Source of the DNA: Streptomyces griseus
GTDB taxonomy: Bacteria; Actinomycetota; Actinomycetes; Streptomycetales; Streptomycetaceae
Length of the DNA stretch: 64,000 nt
NCBI RefSeq assembly: GCF_900460065.1
Contig: NZ_UAVD01000032.1
Coordinates: 248,001 to 312,000, forward strand
Direction: 5' to 3'
Every line of letters starts with the position of its first letter. Within the stretch, counting starts at the first letter, position 1. The notes beneath the pieces are model-generated. The model was not told where the DNA came from. It did not search any database and saw nothing but the letters and a program-made list of their open reading frames with translations. Shown in pieces: positions 50,425-58,510 of this stretch. The position numbers and the translations under genes were made by a program.

Positions 50425-50462
50425 ACCGGGGCCCGCACCGTGAAGGTGCGGGCCCCGGTTTG
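50425..50462 (+). terminator. Strong terminator after the cold-shock gene
   Basis: A perfect 15-bp stem, ACCGGGGCCCGCACC (50425-50439) with its complement at 50445-50459, has a 5-nt loop and is followed by a short T-run. Confidence 0.92.
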
Positions 50463-50566
50463 TGCTGTCCGAGCGACCACCTGTCGCAACAACCCGTTCT
50501 GTGCGCACATCCTGGGGGCGCACCCGGACGGCCGGGCCGGCACAAGGAAGTAAACCCATTCGGCAG

Positions 50567-50593
50567 TTGCCCAGGAATCCCCCAGGAGGGCAA
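50567..50593 (+). promoter_or_regulatory. Hairpin covering the helicase ribosome site
   Basis: TTGCCC (50567-50572) can pair with GGGCAA (50588-50593). The right arm contains the end of the AGGAGGG ribosome site (50584-50590), so folding would partly hide it. Confidence 0.45.
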
Positions 50594-50599
50594 TTCCGT

Positions 50600-52213
50600 A
50601 TGACCAGCTCCGAACGCCAGGACCGCACCCCCCGCTCGCGACCGGCCCGTGGCCGAGGCCGCGGACAGGGCTCCGGCGCCCAGGCTCCCGCGAACGGCCG
50701 GGGCGGCGCACCCCGCTCCAGGGCCCAGGGCGGCTCCAGGCCCCCGGCCCGCCGCAAGCCCGCCGTCGCACCGCCCGCCGAGTTCGCTCTGCCGGAGACC
50801 GTGACCCCCGCGCTGCCGTCCGTCGAAGCCTTCGCCGACCTGGACATGCCCCCCGGGCTCCTGAAGACCCTCGCCGCGCAGGGCGTCACCGAACCGTTCC
50901 CCATCCAGGGCGCGACCCTGCCGAACTCGCTGGCAGGCCGCGACATCCTCGGCCGCGGGCGCACCGGCTCCGGCAAGACGCTCGCCTTCGGCCTGGCCCT
51001 GCTGGCCCGCACCGCCGGACGCCGCGGCGAGCCGCGCGCCCCGCTCGCCATGGTCCTCGTGCCGACGCGCGAACTGGCCCAGCAGGTCACCGACGCGCTG
51101 ACCCCGTACGCGACCGCCGTGAACCTGCGGCTCGCCACCGTCGTCGGCGGCATGTCCATCACCAAGCAGTCCGCCACCCTGCGACGCGGCGCCGAAGTGC
51201 TCGTCGCCACCCCCGGCCGGCTCAAGGACCTCATCGAGCGCGGCGACTGCCGCCTGGACGAGGTCTCCATCACCGTCCTCGACGAGGCCGACCAGATGGC
51301 CGACATGGGGTTCATGCCCCAGGTCGTCGCCCTGCTCAAGCAGGTCGAGGCGGACGGCCAGCGCATGCTGTTCTCCGCGACCCTCGACAAGAACATCGAC
51401 CGGCTCGTGAAGATGTTCCTCACCGACCCGGTCGTGCACTCGGTCGACCCGTCCGCCGGGGCGGTCACCACGATGGAGCACCACGTGCTCCACGTCCTGG
51501 ACGAGACCGACAAGAAGGCCGTCGCCACGAAGATCGCCGCCCGCGAGGGCCGGGTGATCATGTTCGTCGACACCAAGCGCGCCGCCGACCGCTTCGCCAA
51601 GCGGCTGCTCGCCAGCGGTGTACGAGCGGCAGCCCTGCACGGCGGACGGTCGCAGCCGCAGCGCAACCGGACGCTCGATCAGTTCAAGAACGGGCAGGTC
51701 ACCGCGCTCGTCGCGACGAACGTCGCGGCCCGCGGCATCCACGTCGACGACCTCGACCTGGTCGTCAACGTGGACCCGCCGACCGACCACAAGGACTACC
51801 TCCACCGCGGCGGGCGCACGGCGCGCGCCGGGGAGTCCGGCAGCGTCGTCACGCTGGTGCTGCCCGAGGAGAAGCGCGAGATGACCCGGCTGATGCAGGA
51901 CGCGGGCATCGCCCCGCGCACCACGCGGGTCACGTCCAGCGACGAGGAGCTGACCCGGATCACGGGCGCCCGTGAGCCCTCGGGCGTCGCGATCGTCATC
52001 GAGGTGCCGCAGCCGACGCCGCCGAAGCAGCGGACCCGGTCGGGCTCCGCTTCCGGCGGGGGAACGGTGCGCTCCGGAAGCCGGGGTCGGGGGCGGCGGG
52101 GCTCGGGCGCGGGCGCGGGTGCCGGTGCCGGGTCCGGCGCGCAGGGCGGCGCGGCCCGCTCCGGCGCCCCGTCCCGCTCCGGCGCCCCTTCGCGACGCCG
52201 CAGGGCGGCGTAG
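50600..52213 (+). CDS. DEAD-box ATP-dependent RNA helicase
   Basis: The 537-residue helicase has an Arg/Gly/Pro-rich N-terminal tail, then the two RecA domains. Motifs in order are Q-motif region EPFPIQGATLPNSLAG, I GRGRTGSGKT, Ia PTREL, II DEADQMADMGF, III FSATLD, then ATNVAARGIHVDDLDLVVN and VI HRGGRTARAG. The C-terminus is a long Gly/Ser/Arg tail (RGRGRRGSGAGAG-like) that should bind RNA. ATG 50600 follows AGGAGGG by 9 nt. Next to a csp gene, a role in unwinding RNA in the cold is likely (DeaD/CsdA type). Confidence 0.94.
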   Translation: MTSSERQDRTPRSRPARGRGRGQGSGAQAPANGRGGAPRSRAQGGSRPPARRKPAVAPPAEFALPETVTPALPSVEAFADLDMPPGLLKTLAAQGVTEPFPIQGATLPNSLAGRDILGRGRTGSGKTLAFGLALLARTAGRRGEPRAPLAMVLVPTRELAQQVTDALTPYATAVNLRLATVVGGMSITKQSATLRRGAEVLVATPGRLKDLIERGDCRLDEVSITVLDEADQMADMGFMPQVVALLKQVEADGQRMLFSATLDKNIDRLVKMFLTDPVVHSVDPSAGAVTTMEHHVLHVLDETDKKAVATKIAAREGRVIMFVDTKRAADRFAKRLLASGVRAAALHGGRSQPQRNRTLDQFKNGQVTALVATNVAARGIHVDDLDLVVNVDPPTDHKDYLHRGGRTARAGESGSVVTLVLPEEKREMTRLMQDAGIAPRTTRVTSSDEELTRITGAREPSGVAIVIEVPQPTPPKQRTRSGSASGGGTVRSGSRGRGRRGSGAGAGAGAGSGAQGGAARSGAPSRSGAPSRRRRAA

Positions 52214-52258
52214 CGGCCGTATCCGGCTGCCCGGTGGTCGCGGGCCGGGGCAATCCAG

Positions 52259-52438
52259 GCCGTCCGGCGCTTGAGGACCGGGGTGCGGGGCAGCGCCCCG
52301 AAACCCCGGGCCGGGGGCGGCTGAGGACCGACGTCGGCCGGGCCCTTGCCCCAAGCGCCGGACGGGCTGGAACGTGACCGGCCGGTCCCCGGTCCTCGGC
52401 CTCGGGCGAAGAGGCCCTCAAGCGCCGGACGGGCTCGA
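52259..52438. repeat. Intergenic repeat family, three copies
   Basis: The core GTCCGGCGCTTGAGGAC-like element occurs forward at 52259-52281 and inverted at 52352-52371 (CAAGCGCCGGACGGGCTGGA) and 52417-52438; a degenerate fourth copy follows near 52441-52456. From memory this repeat is common between Streptomyces genes. The last full copy reaches into the 3' end of ipdC and supplies its stop codon. Confidence 0.75.
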
Positions 52439-53527
52439 TGCGCCGCCGGACGGGCCCGCTGACGCGCCGGCGGGCGGGCCCGCCACCGCCCCCAGCCCCG
52501 CTAGCGTCCGCTCCGCGTCCGACATCACTCGCCCCACCAGTCCCGCCACGCTCGGCAGGTCCTCGATCAGGGCCGCGACCTGGCCCGAGGCCATGATGCC
52601 GAGGTCCGTGCGGCCGTCGACCATGGACGCCCTCAGGAGCATCGGGGTGTTCGCCGCCAGCAGCACCTGGCTCCAGCTCAGTTCCTTGCCGTGCCGCATC
52701 GCCAGGCCGTCGCGGACCATGCCCGGCCAGCTCAGGCCGGAGATCCGGCGGAAGCCCGACGCCCGGCGCAGCGCCCGGTACAGGGAGCGCAGCCGGCCCG
52801 CACCCTCCAGCTCCGCCACCATCTCCGTACGGAGCATCCGGTGCGGGAGGCCGTCCACCGCCCTCGTCAGGGTGATGTCCGCGGCGGTCGCCGCCAGATA
52901 GCGGGCCTTCACCGCGTCCGGGACCGTCGAGTCCGAGGTCAGCAGGAACCGGGTGCCCATCGCGACGCCCGCCGCCCCGTACGCCAGCGCCGCCACCAGG
53001 CCCCGGCCGTCGTGGAAGCCGCCCGCCGCGACCACCGGGATGTCCACCGCGTCCACGACCTGCGGCAGCAGCACCGTGGTGGCGACCTCGCCGGTGTGGC
53101 CGCCCCCCTCGCCGCCCTGCACGATCACCGCGTCCGCGCCCCAGGCCGCGACCTTCTCCGCGTGCCGTCGGGCCCCCACCGAGGGGACGACGACCACGCC
53201 CGCGTCCTTCAGCTCCGCGATCAGTTCCCTCGACGGGGCGAGCGCGAACGACGCCACCCGCACACCCTCCTCGACGATGATCCGGACCCGCTCCCGGGCG
53301 TCCCCCGCGTCCGCCCGCAGATTCACCCCGAACGGCGCGTCGGTCCGGGACCTCACCTCCCGTACCGCCGAACGCAGTTGGCCCGGTGACATGGTCGCCG
53401 AGGCCAGGATGCCGAGCGCCCCGGCGCGGGCGGTCGCGGTGACCAGGCGAGGGCCCGCCACCCAGCCCATCCCGGTCTGCACGATCGGATGCCGGACACC
53501 CACCAGGTCGGTCAGCGCCGTACGCAT
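52418..53527 (-). CDS. ipdC: Nitronate-monooxygenase-like flavoprotein, IpdC-like
   Basis: This 369-residue FMN barrel belongs to the 2-nitropropane dioxygenase family. It has HPIVQTGMGWVAGPRLVTATARAGALGILAS in pieces, APFGVNLRAD, VQGGEGGGHTGEVATTVLLPQVVDA (flavin-phosphate glycine region), PVVAAGGFHDGRGLVAALAYGAAGVAMGTRFLLT in pieces. Context next to ipdA and ipdB matches mycobacterial IpdC (Rv3553), an enoyl-CoA reductase-type enzyme in C/D-ring degradation. The C-terminal tail, Gly/Ala/Ser/Pro-rich, runs into an intergenic repeat. It overlaps the ipdB stop by one base. Confidence 0.83.
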   Translation of the reverse strand: MRTALTDLVGVRHPIVQTGMGWVAGPRLVTATARAGALGILASATMSPGQLRSAVREVRSRTDAPFGVNLRADAGDARERVRIIVEEGVRVASFALAPSRELIAELKDAGVVVVPSVGARRHAEKVAAWGADAVIVQGGEGGGHTGEVATTVLLPQVVDAVDIPVVAAGGFHDGRGLVAALAYGAAGVAMGTRFLLTSDSTVPDAVKARYLAATAADITLTRAVDGLPHRMLRTEMVAELEGAGRLRSLYRALRRASGFRRISGLSWPGMVRDGLAMRHGKELSWSQVLLAANTPMLLRASMVDGRTDLGIMASGQVAALIEDLPSVAGLVGRVMSDAERTLAGLGAVAGPPAGASAGPSGGASSPSGA

Positions 53528-54276
53528 CAGGACCGCACCTCCCGGTCCCGGGTGCGGTCCGGGTCGACGACCTCCCGGATCAGGGCGAGTTCGGCCGGGG
53601 AGGGGGCGCGGGTGTACGGGACGTCGTCCGGGACCGTCAGCGCGAAGCCCGTCGCTTCCCGGACCCGGTCCACCGTGACGCCGGGGTGGACCGAGACCAG
53701 GCGCATCGAACGGTCGGGCGTCGCGAAGTCGAAGACCCCGAGATCGCTGACGACCCGGGGGATGCGGTGGAAGCGGGTGGCCGACGGGCCGGCCGCCCGC
53801 GCGCTGTCGTGGCCGACCCCGCAGATCATGTCGACCTGTTCGACGAAGACCCGGGGGGAGTGCCGGGGGATCCAGTAACTCACCGGGTTGTTCAGGGTGT
53901 TGACCGGGGCCCCGCGCACGCCCAGCAGTTGCCGCGCGGGCTGTTCCCAGTCGCCGATGCAGGAGATGTTCTGGTTGCCGAAGCGGTCGATCTGGCTCGC
54001 ACCCATCATCACGTGCCGACGCCCGCCGGTCACCAGGGCCAGATGCCTGCGGTAGGGGAGCCAGCCCTCCACCTCGCTGGCCGGCCCGACGAGCGTCGCC
54101 TCGCCGTCCGTGAGCAGCAGGTCGGGGGCGAAGGTCAGCCGGGCCAGCCGCGCCCCGGCCGCAGGCACCGCGCCCATCGGGCTGGCCAGGATCTCGCCGT
54201 CGCCCCGCCAGGCCTCCGCGCACGCGATCACGCACGTCTCGGCGCGGGTGGCGGCTCCGGTCGCGTACGCGTTCAC
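53527..54276 (-). CDS. ipdB: CoA-transferase-fold beta subunit, IpdB-like
   Basis: The 249-residue protein is a family I CoA-transferase beta subunit: IACAEAWRGDGEILASPMGAVPAAGARLARLTFAPDLLLTDGEATLVG follows mycobacterial IpdB (Rv3552) closely, as do RHVMMGASQIDRFGNQNISCIGDW and VSYWIPRHSPRVFVEQVDMICGVGHD. IpdAB uses this fold to hydrolyse a carbon-carbon bond of the last cyclic CoA intermediate (COCHEA-CoA) and does not move CoA. GTG 54276 overlaps the ipdA stop by 4 nt, so the two subunits are coupled. Confidence 0.86.
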   Translation of the reverse strand: MNAYATGAATRAETCVIACAEAWRGDGEILASPMGAVPAAGARLARLTFAPDLLLTDGEATLVGPASEVEGWLPYRRHLALVTGGRRHVMMGASQIDRFGNQNISCIGDWEQPARQLLGVRGAPVNTLNNPVSYWIPRHSPRVFVEQVDMICGVGHDSARAAGPSATRFHRIPRVVSDLGVFDFATPDRSMRLVSVHPGVTVDRVREATGFALTVPDDVPYTRAPSPAELALIREVVDPDRTRDREVRS

Positions 54277-55163
54277 TTCTGCTCCTCGTGCCAGGTGCGG
54301 ACCGCCTGCCGGTAGCCCTTCTCGTCACCGTCCGGCGGCAGGAAGCGGGCCGCGAACTCCGTCCAGGCGGCCGGGTCCGCCGCCGCCGCTGCGTACGCCT
54401 TCTGGAACGGTTCGTCGCGCGGATGGTCGGGCACGCAGGACGTGAAGTGCGCCCCGCCCGGCGTCTCCACGACGCCGGTGACGGAGTGCCGCTGCACGAG
54501 CAGGGTCTGCGGAGCGGTGGAGCCCTCGGTCAACTCCCGCGTTTCGACGATGCGTTCGCAGGAGACGTACGCCGCGTCCGCCGCTTCGCAGAACAGGTCG
54601 TCGAAATACGGGTCGGGTCCCAGGTACTGGCCGTTGCCGAGCCGGTCCGCCCGGTTGAGGTGGACCAGCGCCGCGTCCATCCGCAGGGCCGGCATCGCCA
54701 CGAACTCCTCGCCGTCCTCGTACGGCGAAGTCACCGTGCGCAGCTCGGGGTTGACCCGCATCACATCCGATCCGATGCCCGCGCGGACCGGCAGGAACGG
54801 CAGGCGGTTGGCCGCCGCGTGCAGCCCCCACATGAACATCGCCTCGTCGATCTCCGTCAGTGCGAAAGCCCCGCGCTGCCGGGCCGCCCGGTAGTGCGGC
54901 TCCAGCGGGACGGAGTCGAGCGTGACGAACGCCGTGACCAGCCGGGCGATCCGGCCCGCCGCGGCCAGCAGCCCCACGTCCGGGCCACCGTACGAGATCA
55001 CCGTGAGATCGGTGACCGGCGACCGGAGCAGCGCCCTGACCAGGGCCATCGGCTTGCGGCGCGACCCCCAGCCGCCGATCCCGATCGTCATGCCGCTGCT
55101 CAGCCGGCCGACCACCTCCTCGGGTGTCATCGTCTTGTCGCGCGCGTGAGGGGGAGCGGTCAC
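54273..55163 (-). CDS. ipdA: CoA-transferase-fold alpha subunit, IpdA-like
   Basis: This 296-residue alpha subunit partners IpdB. It shows MTPEEVVGRLSSGMTIGIGGWGSRRKPMALVRALLRS (CoA-binding glycine loop), VISYGGPDVGLLAAAGRIARLVTAFVTLDSVPLEPHYRAARQ, ALTEIDEAMFMWGLHAAANRLPFLPVRAGIGSDV (expected active-site glutamate region, residues about 104-135) and LNRADRLGNGQYLGPDPYFDDLF. I start it at GTG 55163 because AAGGAGA lies 9 nt upstream; an ATG twelve codons later is possible. It starts 2 nt after the echA20 stop. Confidence 0.86.
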   Translation of the reverse strand: MTAPPHARDKTMTPEEVVGRLSSGMTIGIGGWGSRRKPMALVRALLRSPVTDLTVISYGGPDVGLLAAAGRIARLVTAFVTLDSVPLEPHYRAARQRGAFALTEIDEAMFMWGLHAAANRLPFLPVRAGIGSDVMRVNPELRTVTSPYEDGEEFVAMPALRMDAALVHLNRADRLGNGQYLGPDPYFDDLFCEAADAAYVSCERIVETRELTEGSTAPQTLLVQRHSVTGVVETPGGAHFTSCVPDHPRDEPFQKAYAAAAADPAAWTEFAARFLPPDGDEKGYRQAVRTWHEEQK

Positions 55164-55165
55164 GG

Positions 55166-55909
55166 TCAGGTCTCCTTGCCGAAGGTGTCGCGGACCCGGG
55201 CGGCGGTCCCGGCGAGGTTCGCCTCGAAGGTGAACCCCTGCTCGAAGCGGTAGCTGCGCTGTACGTCGACGGGGTCGATGCCGTTCAGCGCGGCCTTGGC
55301 GAGCCGCAGCAGATGGCCGTCCTTGGCGGCGATCTCCGCCGCCAACTCCAGCGCGGAATGCATCAGTTCGTGCGCCGGTACCACCCGCCAGACCGACCCG
55401 TGCGCGAGCAGCTCTGCCGCGGTGACGGTGCGGGAGGTGTAGTACAGCGTGCGCATCAGGTGCTGCGGGACCAGCCGGGCCAGGTGGGTCGCCGCGCCGA
55501 GCGCTCCCCGGTCCAGCTCCGGCAGGCCGAAGACCGCGTCCTCGCTCGCGACGATCGCGTCGGCGTTCCCGACGAGTCCGATCCCGCCGCCCAGGCAGAA
55601 CCCCCGCACCGCCGCGACGACCGGCACCTCGCAGCCGTACACCGCCGCGAACGCCTCGGCGCAGCCCCGGTTGGCGCCGATGAGGGACTCGTGCCCCGTG
55701 TCGCGTTGCAGTTCCTTGACGTCGACGCCCGCGTTGAAGCCGCGCCCGGCGGCGGCCAGGACCACGCAGCGGGCTCCGGGATCGCGGCCCGCCGCCCGGA
55801 CCGCGTCGGCCAGGTCGTACCAGCCCTGTACGGGGAGCGCGTTGACGGGGGGACGGTCCACGGTGACGACGCGGACGCCGTCCAGGGGGGAGGAGGTGGA
55901 GACACTCAT
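55166..55909 (-). CDS. echA20: Crotonase-family hydrolase, EchA20-like
   Basis: The 247-residue crotonase equals mycobacterial EchA20 (Rv3550) in length and motif order: VDRPPVNALPVQGWYDLADAV, GRGFNAGVDVKELQ, LIGANRGCAEAFAAVYGCEVPVVAAVRGFCLGGGIGLVGNAD in pieces, VFGLPELDRGALGAATHLARLVPQH, and FEQGFTFEANLAG. In steroid catabolism EchA20 opens one of the two remaining rings by hydrolysis. ATG 55909 is preferred; an ATG ten codons earlier lies inside the KstR2-like box. It starts the minus-strand operon echA20-ipdA-ipdB-ipdC. Confidence 0.85.
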   Translation of the reverse strand: MSVSTSSPLDGVRVVTVDRPPVNALPVQGWYDLADAVRAAGRDPGARCVVLAAAGRGFNAGVDVKELQRDTGHESLIGANRGCAEAFAAVYGCEVPVVAAVRGFCLGGGIGLVGNADAIVASEDAVFGLPELDRGALGAATHLARLVPQHLMRTLYYTSRTVTAAELLAHGSVWRVVPAHELMHSALELAAEIAAKDGHLLRLAKAALNGIDPVDVQRSYRFEQGFTFEANLAGTAARVRDTFGKET

Positions 55910-55928
55910 CGGAGGATCGGCTACCTTT

Positions 55929-55950
55929 CCACCAAACATTTGTTAGGTGG
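55929..55950. promoter_or_regulatory. KstR2-like operator between echA20 and the Rv3548c-like SDR
   Basis: A 22-bp palindrome with 20 of 22 symmetric positions has the core ACCAAACATTTGTT (55931-55944), matching 8 of 10 fixed positions of AnCAAGnnCTTGnT. ACCAAACATTTGTTAGG differs by one base from the complement of the site at 47233. CTACC at 55921 and GGTAG at 55953 extend the symmetry. Confidence 0.75.
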
Positions 55951-56005
55951 ACGGTAGCAGTCACGCCCCCGCCCGCCAACCGGTCCCACGTCCACGGGAG
56001 ATGAG

Positions 56006-56938
56006 ATGACCGCACCCACCGCACACCGTGCCGGACTCTGCGCGGACCGGGTCGTCGCCGTCACGGGCGCCGGGCGGGGGCTGGGCCGGGCCCACGCCCT
56101 GGCCTTCGCCGCCGAAGGGGCGCGCGTCGTCGTCAACGACCTCGGCGTCGGGCCGGACGGCGGCGGGGGATCCGGCGGACCGGCCCGTGAGGTCGTCGAG
56201 GAGATCGTCGCGGCGGGCGGCGAGGCCGTCGTCCACGGCGGTGACATCACCACCGCCGAAGGCGCCGCCTCCCTCGTGGCCACCGCCCTCGACGCCTTCG
56301 GCCGCCTCGACACCCTGGTCAACAACGCGGGCTTCCTGCGCGACCGGATGCTCGTCAACCTGGACGAGGACGACTGGGACGCGGTGATGCGGGTCCACCT
56401 CAGGGGCCACTTCCTGCCCCTCAAGCACGCCGCCGCCCACTGGCGGGCCGAGACGAAGGAGGGCCGGCCCCCTGCCGCCCGGGTGGTCAACACCAGCTCC
56501 GGCGCCGGACTCCTCGGCAGCGTCGGCCAGGGCAACTACGCGGCGGCCAAGGCCGGAATCGTCGCCCTGACCCTGGTCGCGGCGGCCGAGCTGGGCCGGT
56601 ACGGGGTCCACGTCAACGCCCTCGCCCCGGCCGCCCGGACCCGGATGACCGAGCGGACCTTCGCCGAGGCGATGGCGGCCCCGGGGGCGGGGGAGTTCGA
56701 CGCCATGGCCCCCGCCAACGTCTCCCCGCTCGTCGTCTGGCTCGGCTCCGCCGCGAGCGAGGGGGTCACGGGCCGCGTCTTCGAGGCCGAGGCGGGCCGC
56801 ATCACCGTCATGGAGGGCTGGCGACGGGGCCCCACCGACGACCGGGGCGCCCGCAGATCACCGGCCGAGGCGGGTGAGACGGTCCGCCGGCTGCTGGCGG
56901 ACGCGGAGGAGCCGGGGCGGGTCTACGGCGCGTCCTGA
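56006..56938 (+). CDS. Short-chain dehydrogenase, Rv3548c-like
   Basis: The 310-residue SDR has the long-form pattern of the MFE-2/3-hydroxyacyl-CoA dehydrogenase type: VVAVTGAGRGLGRAHALAFAAEGARVVVNDLG (cofactor site), VNNAGFLRDRML, VNTSSGAGLLGSVGQGNYAAAKAGIV with active-site Ser, Tyr and Lys, and NALAPAARTRMTE. It is divergent from echA20 across a KstR2-like box, as Rv3548c lies beside the ipdAB genes in Mycobacterium. The C-terminal 60 residues include EAGETVRRLLADAEEPG. A role in the C/D-ring pathway is likely by context; exact step unknown. Confidence 0.83.
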   Translation: MTAPTAHRAGLCADRVVAVTGAGRGLGRAHALAFAAEGARVVVNDLGVGPDGGGGSGGPAREVVEEIVAAGGEAVVHGGDITTAEGAASLVATALDAFGRLDTLVNNAGFLRDRMLVNLDEDDWDAVMRVHLRGHFLPLKHAAAHWRAETKEGRPPAARVVNTSSGAGLLGSVGQGNYAAAKAGIVALTLVAAAELGRYGVHVNALAPAARTRMTERTFAEAMAAPGAGEFDAMAPANVSPLVVWLGSAASEGVTGRVFEAEAGRITVMEGWRRGPTDDRGARRSPAEAGETVRRLLADAEEPGRVYGAS

Positions 56939-56943
56939 GGGGA

Positions 56944-56984
56944 GCCCGGGCCCGGTCCTGCCGCTCCTCCCGCGGGGCCCGGGC
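56944..56984 (+). terminator. Hairpin after the Rv3548c-like SDR gene
   Basis: GCCCGGGCCC (56944-56953) pairs with GGGCCCGGGC (56975-56984) with a 21-nt loop, 5 nt after the stop. Confidence 0.6.
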
Positions 56985-57103
56985 CTGTCGGAACGCCGTG
57001 CCCGCCCCAGGGCCGTGCCCCCGGTCTCGTACGGCGCGGGAAACCCGTTTGCGTACCCGTACGGGCAACCGGTATCCAGCAGGAGACCCCGGAGGAGCAC
57101 AGG

Positions 57104-57865
57104 ATGACGCGGCACGGCCCGATGAACGAGTTCTGCTGGATGGACCTGAAGACCCGCGACCCGGCCGGCACCGCGGCCTTCTTCTCCTCGGTGCTGGGCT
57201 GGGACTTCGCCGTGGACGAGGAGGACTGGCGGCGGGCCGTCAAGATCTCCGCCGGGGGCGACCGGATCGGCGGGGTGAGCGATCTCGCCCAGCCGGTCTA
57301 CCCGCCCGGCACGCCGCCGCACATCGCCTTCTACCTCGCGGTCGACGACGTGGACCACCGTACGGCCCTGGCGGTGACGAACGGGGCGCAGGTCGTCGTC
57401 CCGCCGTTCGACGCGGGGGACCAGGGCCGCATCGCCACCCTGATCGACCCGGTGGGCGCCGCCCTCTCCCTCTGGCGGCCGAGGGGATTCGCGGGCTGGC
57501 CGGTGTCGGCCGAGGCGGAGGGCACGCCCCACCACGCGGTCCTGGCCTGCGAAGACCCCGAGCGGGCACGGGAGTTCTACACCAGGACCACGGGCACGCC
57601 CCTCGGCCGGGCGGCCTTCCGGAAAGCCGCCCCCGCCCCGGCCGGCACGGACGCGGGCACCGCCGCCGGCTCCGCACCCCGCTGGGAACTGGCCCTCGCC
57701 GTGCACGACCCGGACGCCGTGGCCGACCGGGCCCGCGCCCACGGGCCGGACCTCGTCACCCTCACCGGGGAGGGGCATCACCGCGTCGTGCGGCTGCGCA
57801 GCCCGGAAGGGCTGACGTTCCAGGTCCAGGGCGGCGGGGAGCACGTCCCCGTCCCCGGCCGCTGA
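57104..57865 (+). CDS. Two-domain VOC-family (glyoxalase/bleomycin-resistance fold) protein
   Basis: The 253-residue protein has two VOC modules. The first starts NEFCWMDLKTRDPAGTAAFFSSVLGWDF and contains PHIAFYLAVDDVDH and IDPVGAALSLWRPRGFAG. The second starts PHHAVLACEDPERAREFYTRTTG and ends VRLRSPEGLTFQVQGGGEH. Metal-ligand His and Glu are plausible but substrate is unknown. GGAGGAG lies 9 nt upstream. The gap before it has the palindrome CCCGTACGGG at 57056-57065. Confidence 0.85.
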   Translation: MTRHGPMNEFCWMDLKTRDPAGTAAFFSSVLGWDFAVDEEDWRRAVKISAGGDRIGGVSDLAQPVYPPGTPPHIAFYLAVDDVDHRTALAVTNGAQVVVPPFDAGDQGRIATLIDPVGAALSLWRPRGFAGWPVSAEAEGTPHHAVLACEDPERAREFYTRTTGTPLGRAAFRKAAPAPAGTDAGTAAGSAPRWELALAVHDPDAVADRARAHGPDLVTLTGEGHHRVVRLRSPEGLTFQVQGGGEHVPVPGR

Positions 57866-57918
57866 CCCTCGCGCATATCGGGTGGCGCGGCACCGCCGCC
57901 GGGGGTGAGGATCGCCGT

Positions 57919-58491
57919 ATGCGCCCCTTCCTGGAGACCGACCGGCTCGTCCTGAGCCCGGTCACGGCCGCCGACGCCCCCGACCTGCTCGCCCTCGACA
58001 ACGATCCCGCCGTCATGAGGTACATCAACGGCGGCCGGCCGACGAGCCCCGAGGAGATCCGGGACCGCACCCTGCCGAAGCTCCTCCACGACCACCCGTG
58101 CACCGGAACCCGGGGCTTCTGGGCCGCCCGGGAGAAGCGCACCCGGGCCTTCCTGGGCTGGTTCGAACTCCGGCCGCTGACCGACCACGACCCCGCCGTC
58201 GCCGAACTCGGCTACCGGCTCAACCGGGCCGCCTGGGGCCGCGGTTACGCCACCGAGGGCGCGCGGGCCCTGGTCGACAAGGGGTTCACCGACCTCGGGG
58301 TCCAGCGGGTCACCGCCAACACCATGGCGGTCAACACGGGGTCCCGGCGCGTGATGGAGAAGACGGGTCTGACCTTCCTGCGGGCCTACACCGAGGACTG
58401 GCCGGAGGCCATCGAGGGCTCCGAACACGGCGAGGTCGAGTACGTCCTCACCCGCGAGGCCTGGGAGCGCGGTCGGCCGGGAGCCGGGTAG
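57919..58491 (+). CDS. GNAT-family N-acetyltransferase, RimJ/RimL type
   Basis: This 190-residue protein has the RimJ/RimL-like GNAT pattern: FLETDRLVLSPVTAADAPDLLALDNDPAVMRYI at the start, FLGWFELRPL, LGYRLNRAAWGRGYATEGARALVDKGFTDLGVQRVTA (acetyl-CoA loop RGYATEGA, in pieces), and NTGSRRVMEKTGLTFLR. The acceptor is unknown. It follows the VOC gene by 53 nt and is convergent with the ankyrin gene. Confidence 0.87.
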   Translation: MRPFLETDRLVLSPVTAADAPDLLALDNDPAVMRYINGGRPTSPEEIRDRTLPKLLHDHPCTGTRGFWAAREKRTRAFLGWFELRPLTDHDPAVAELGYRLNRAAWGRGYATEGARALVDKGFTDLGVQRVTANTMAVNTGSRRVMEKTGLTFLRAYTEDWPEAIEGSEHGEVEYVLTREAWERGRPGAG

Positions 58492-58510
58492 CGGCCCCGG
58501 CGACCGGCGG

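Noticed and set aside
57056..57065. CCCGTACGGG palindrome before the VOC gene
   Set aside because: A short GC-rich palindrome containing GTAC is common in such DNA and no second copy or regulator supports a site.
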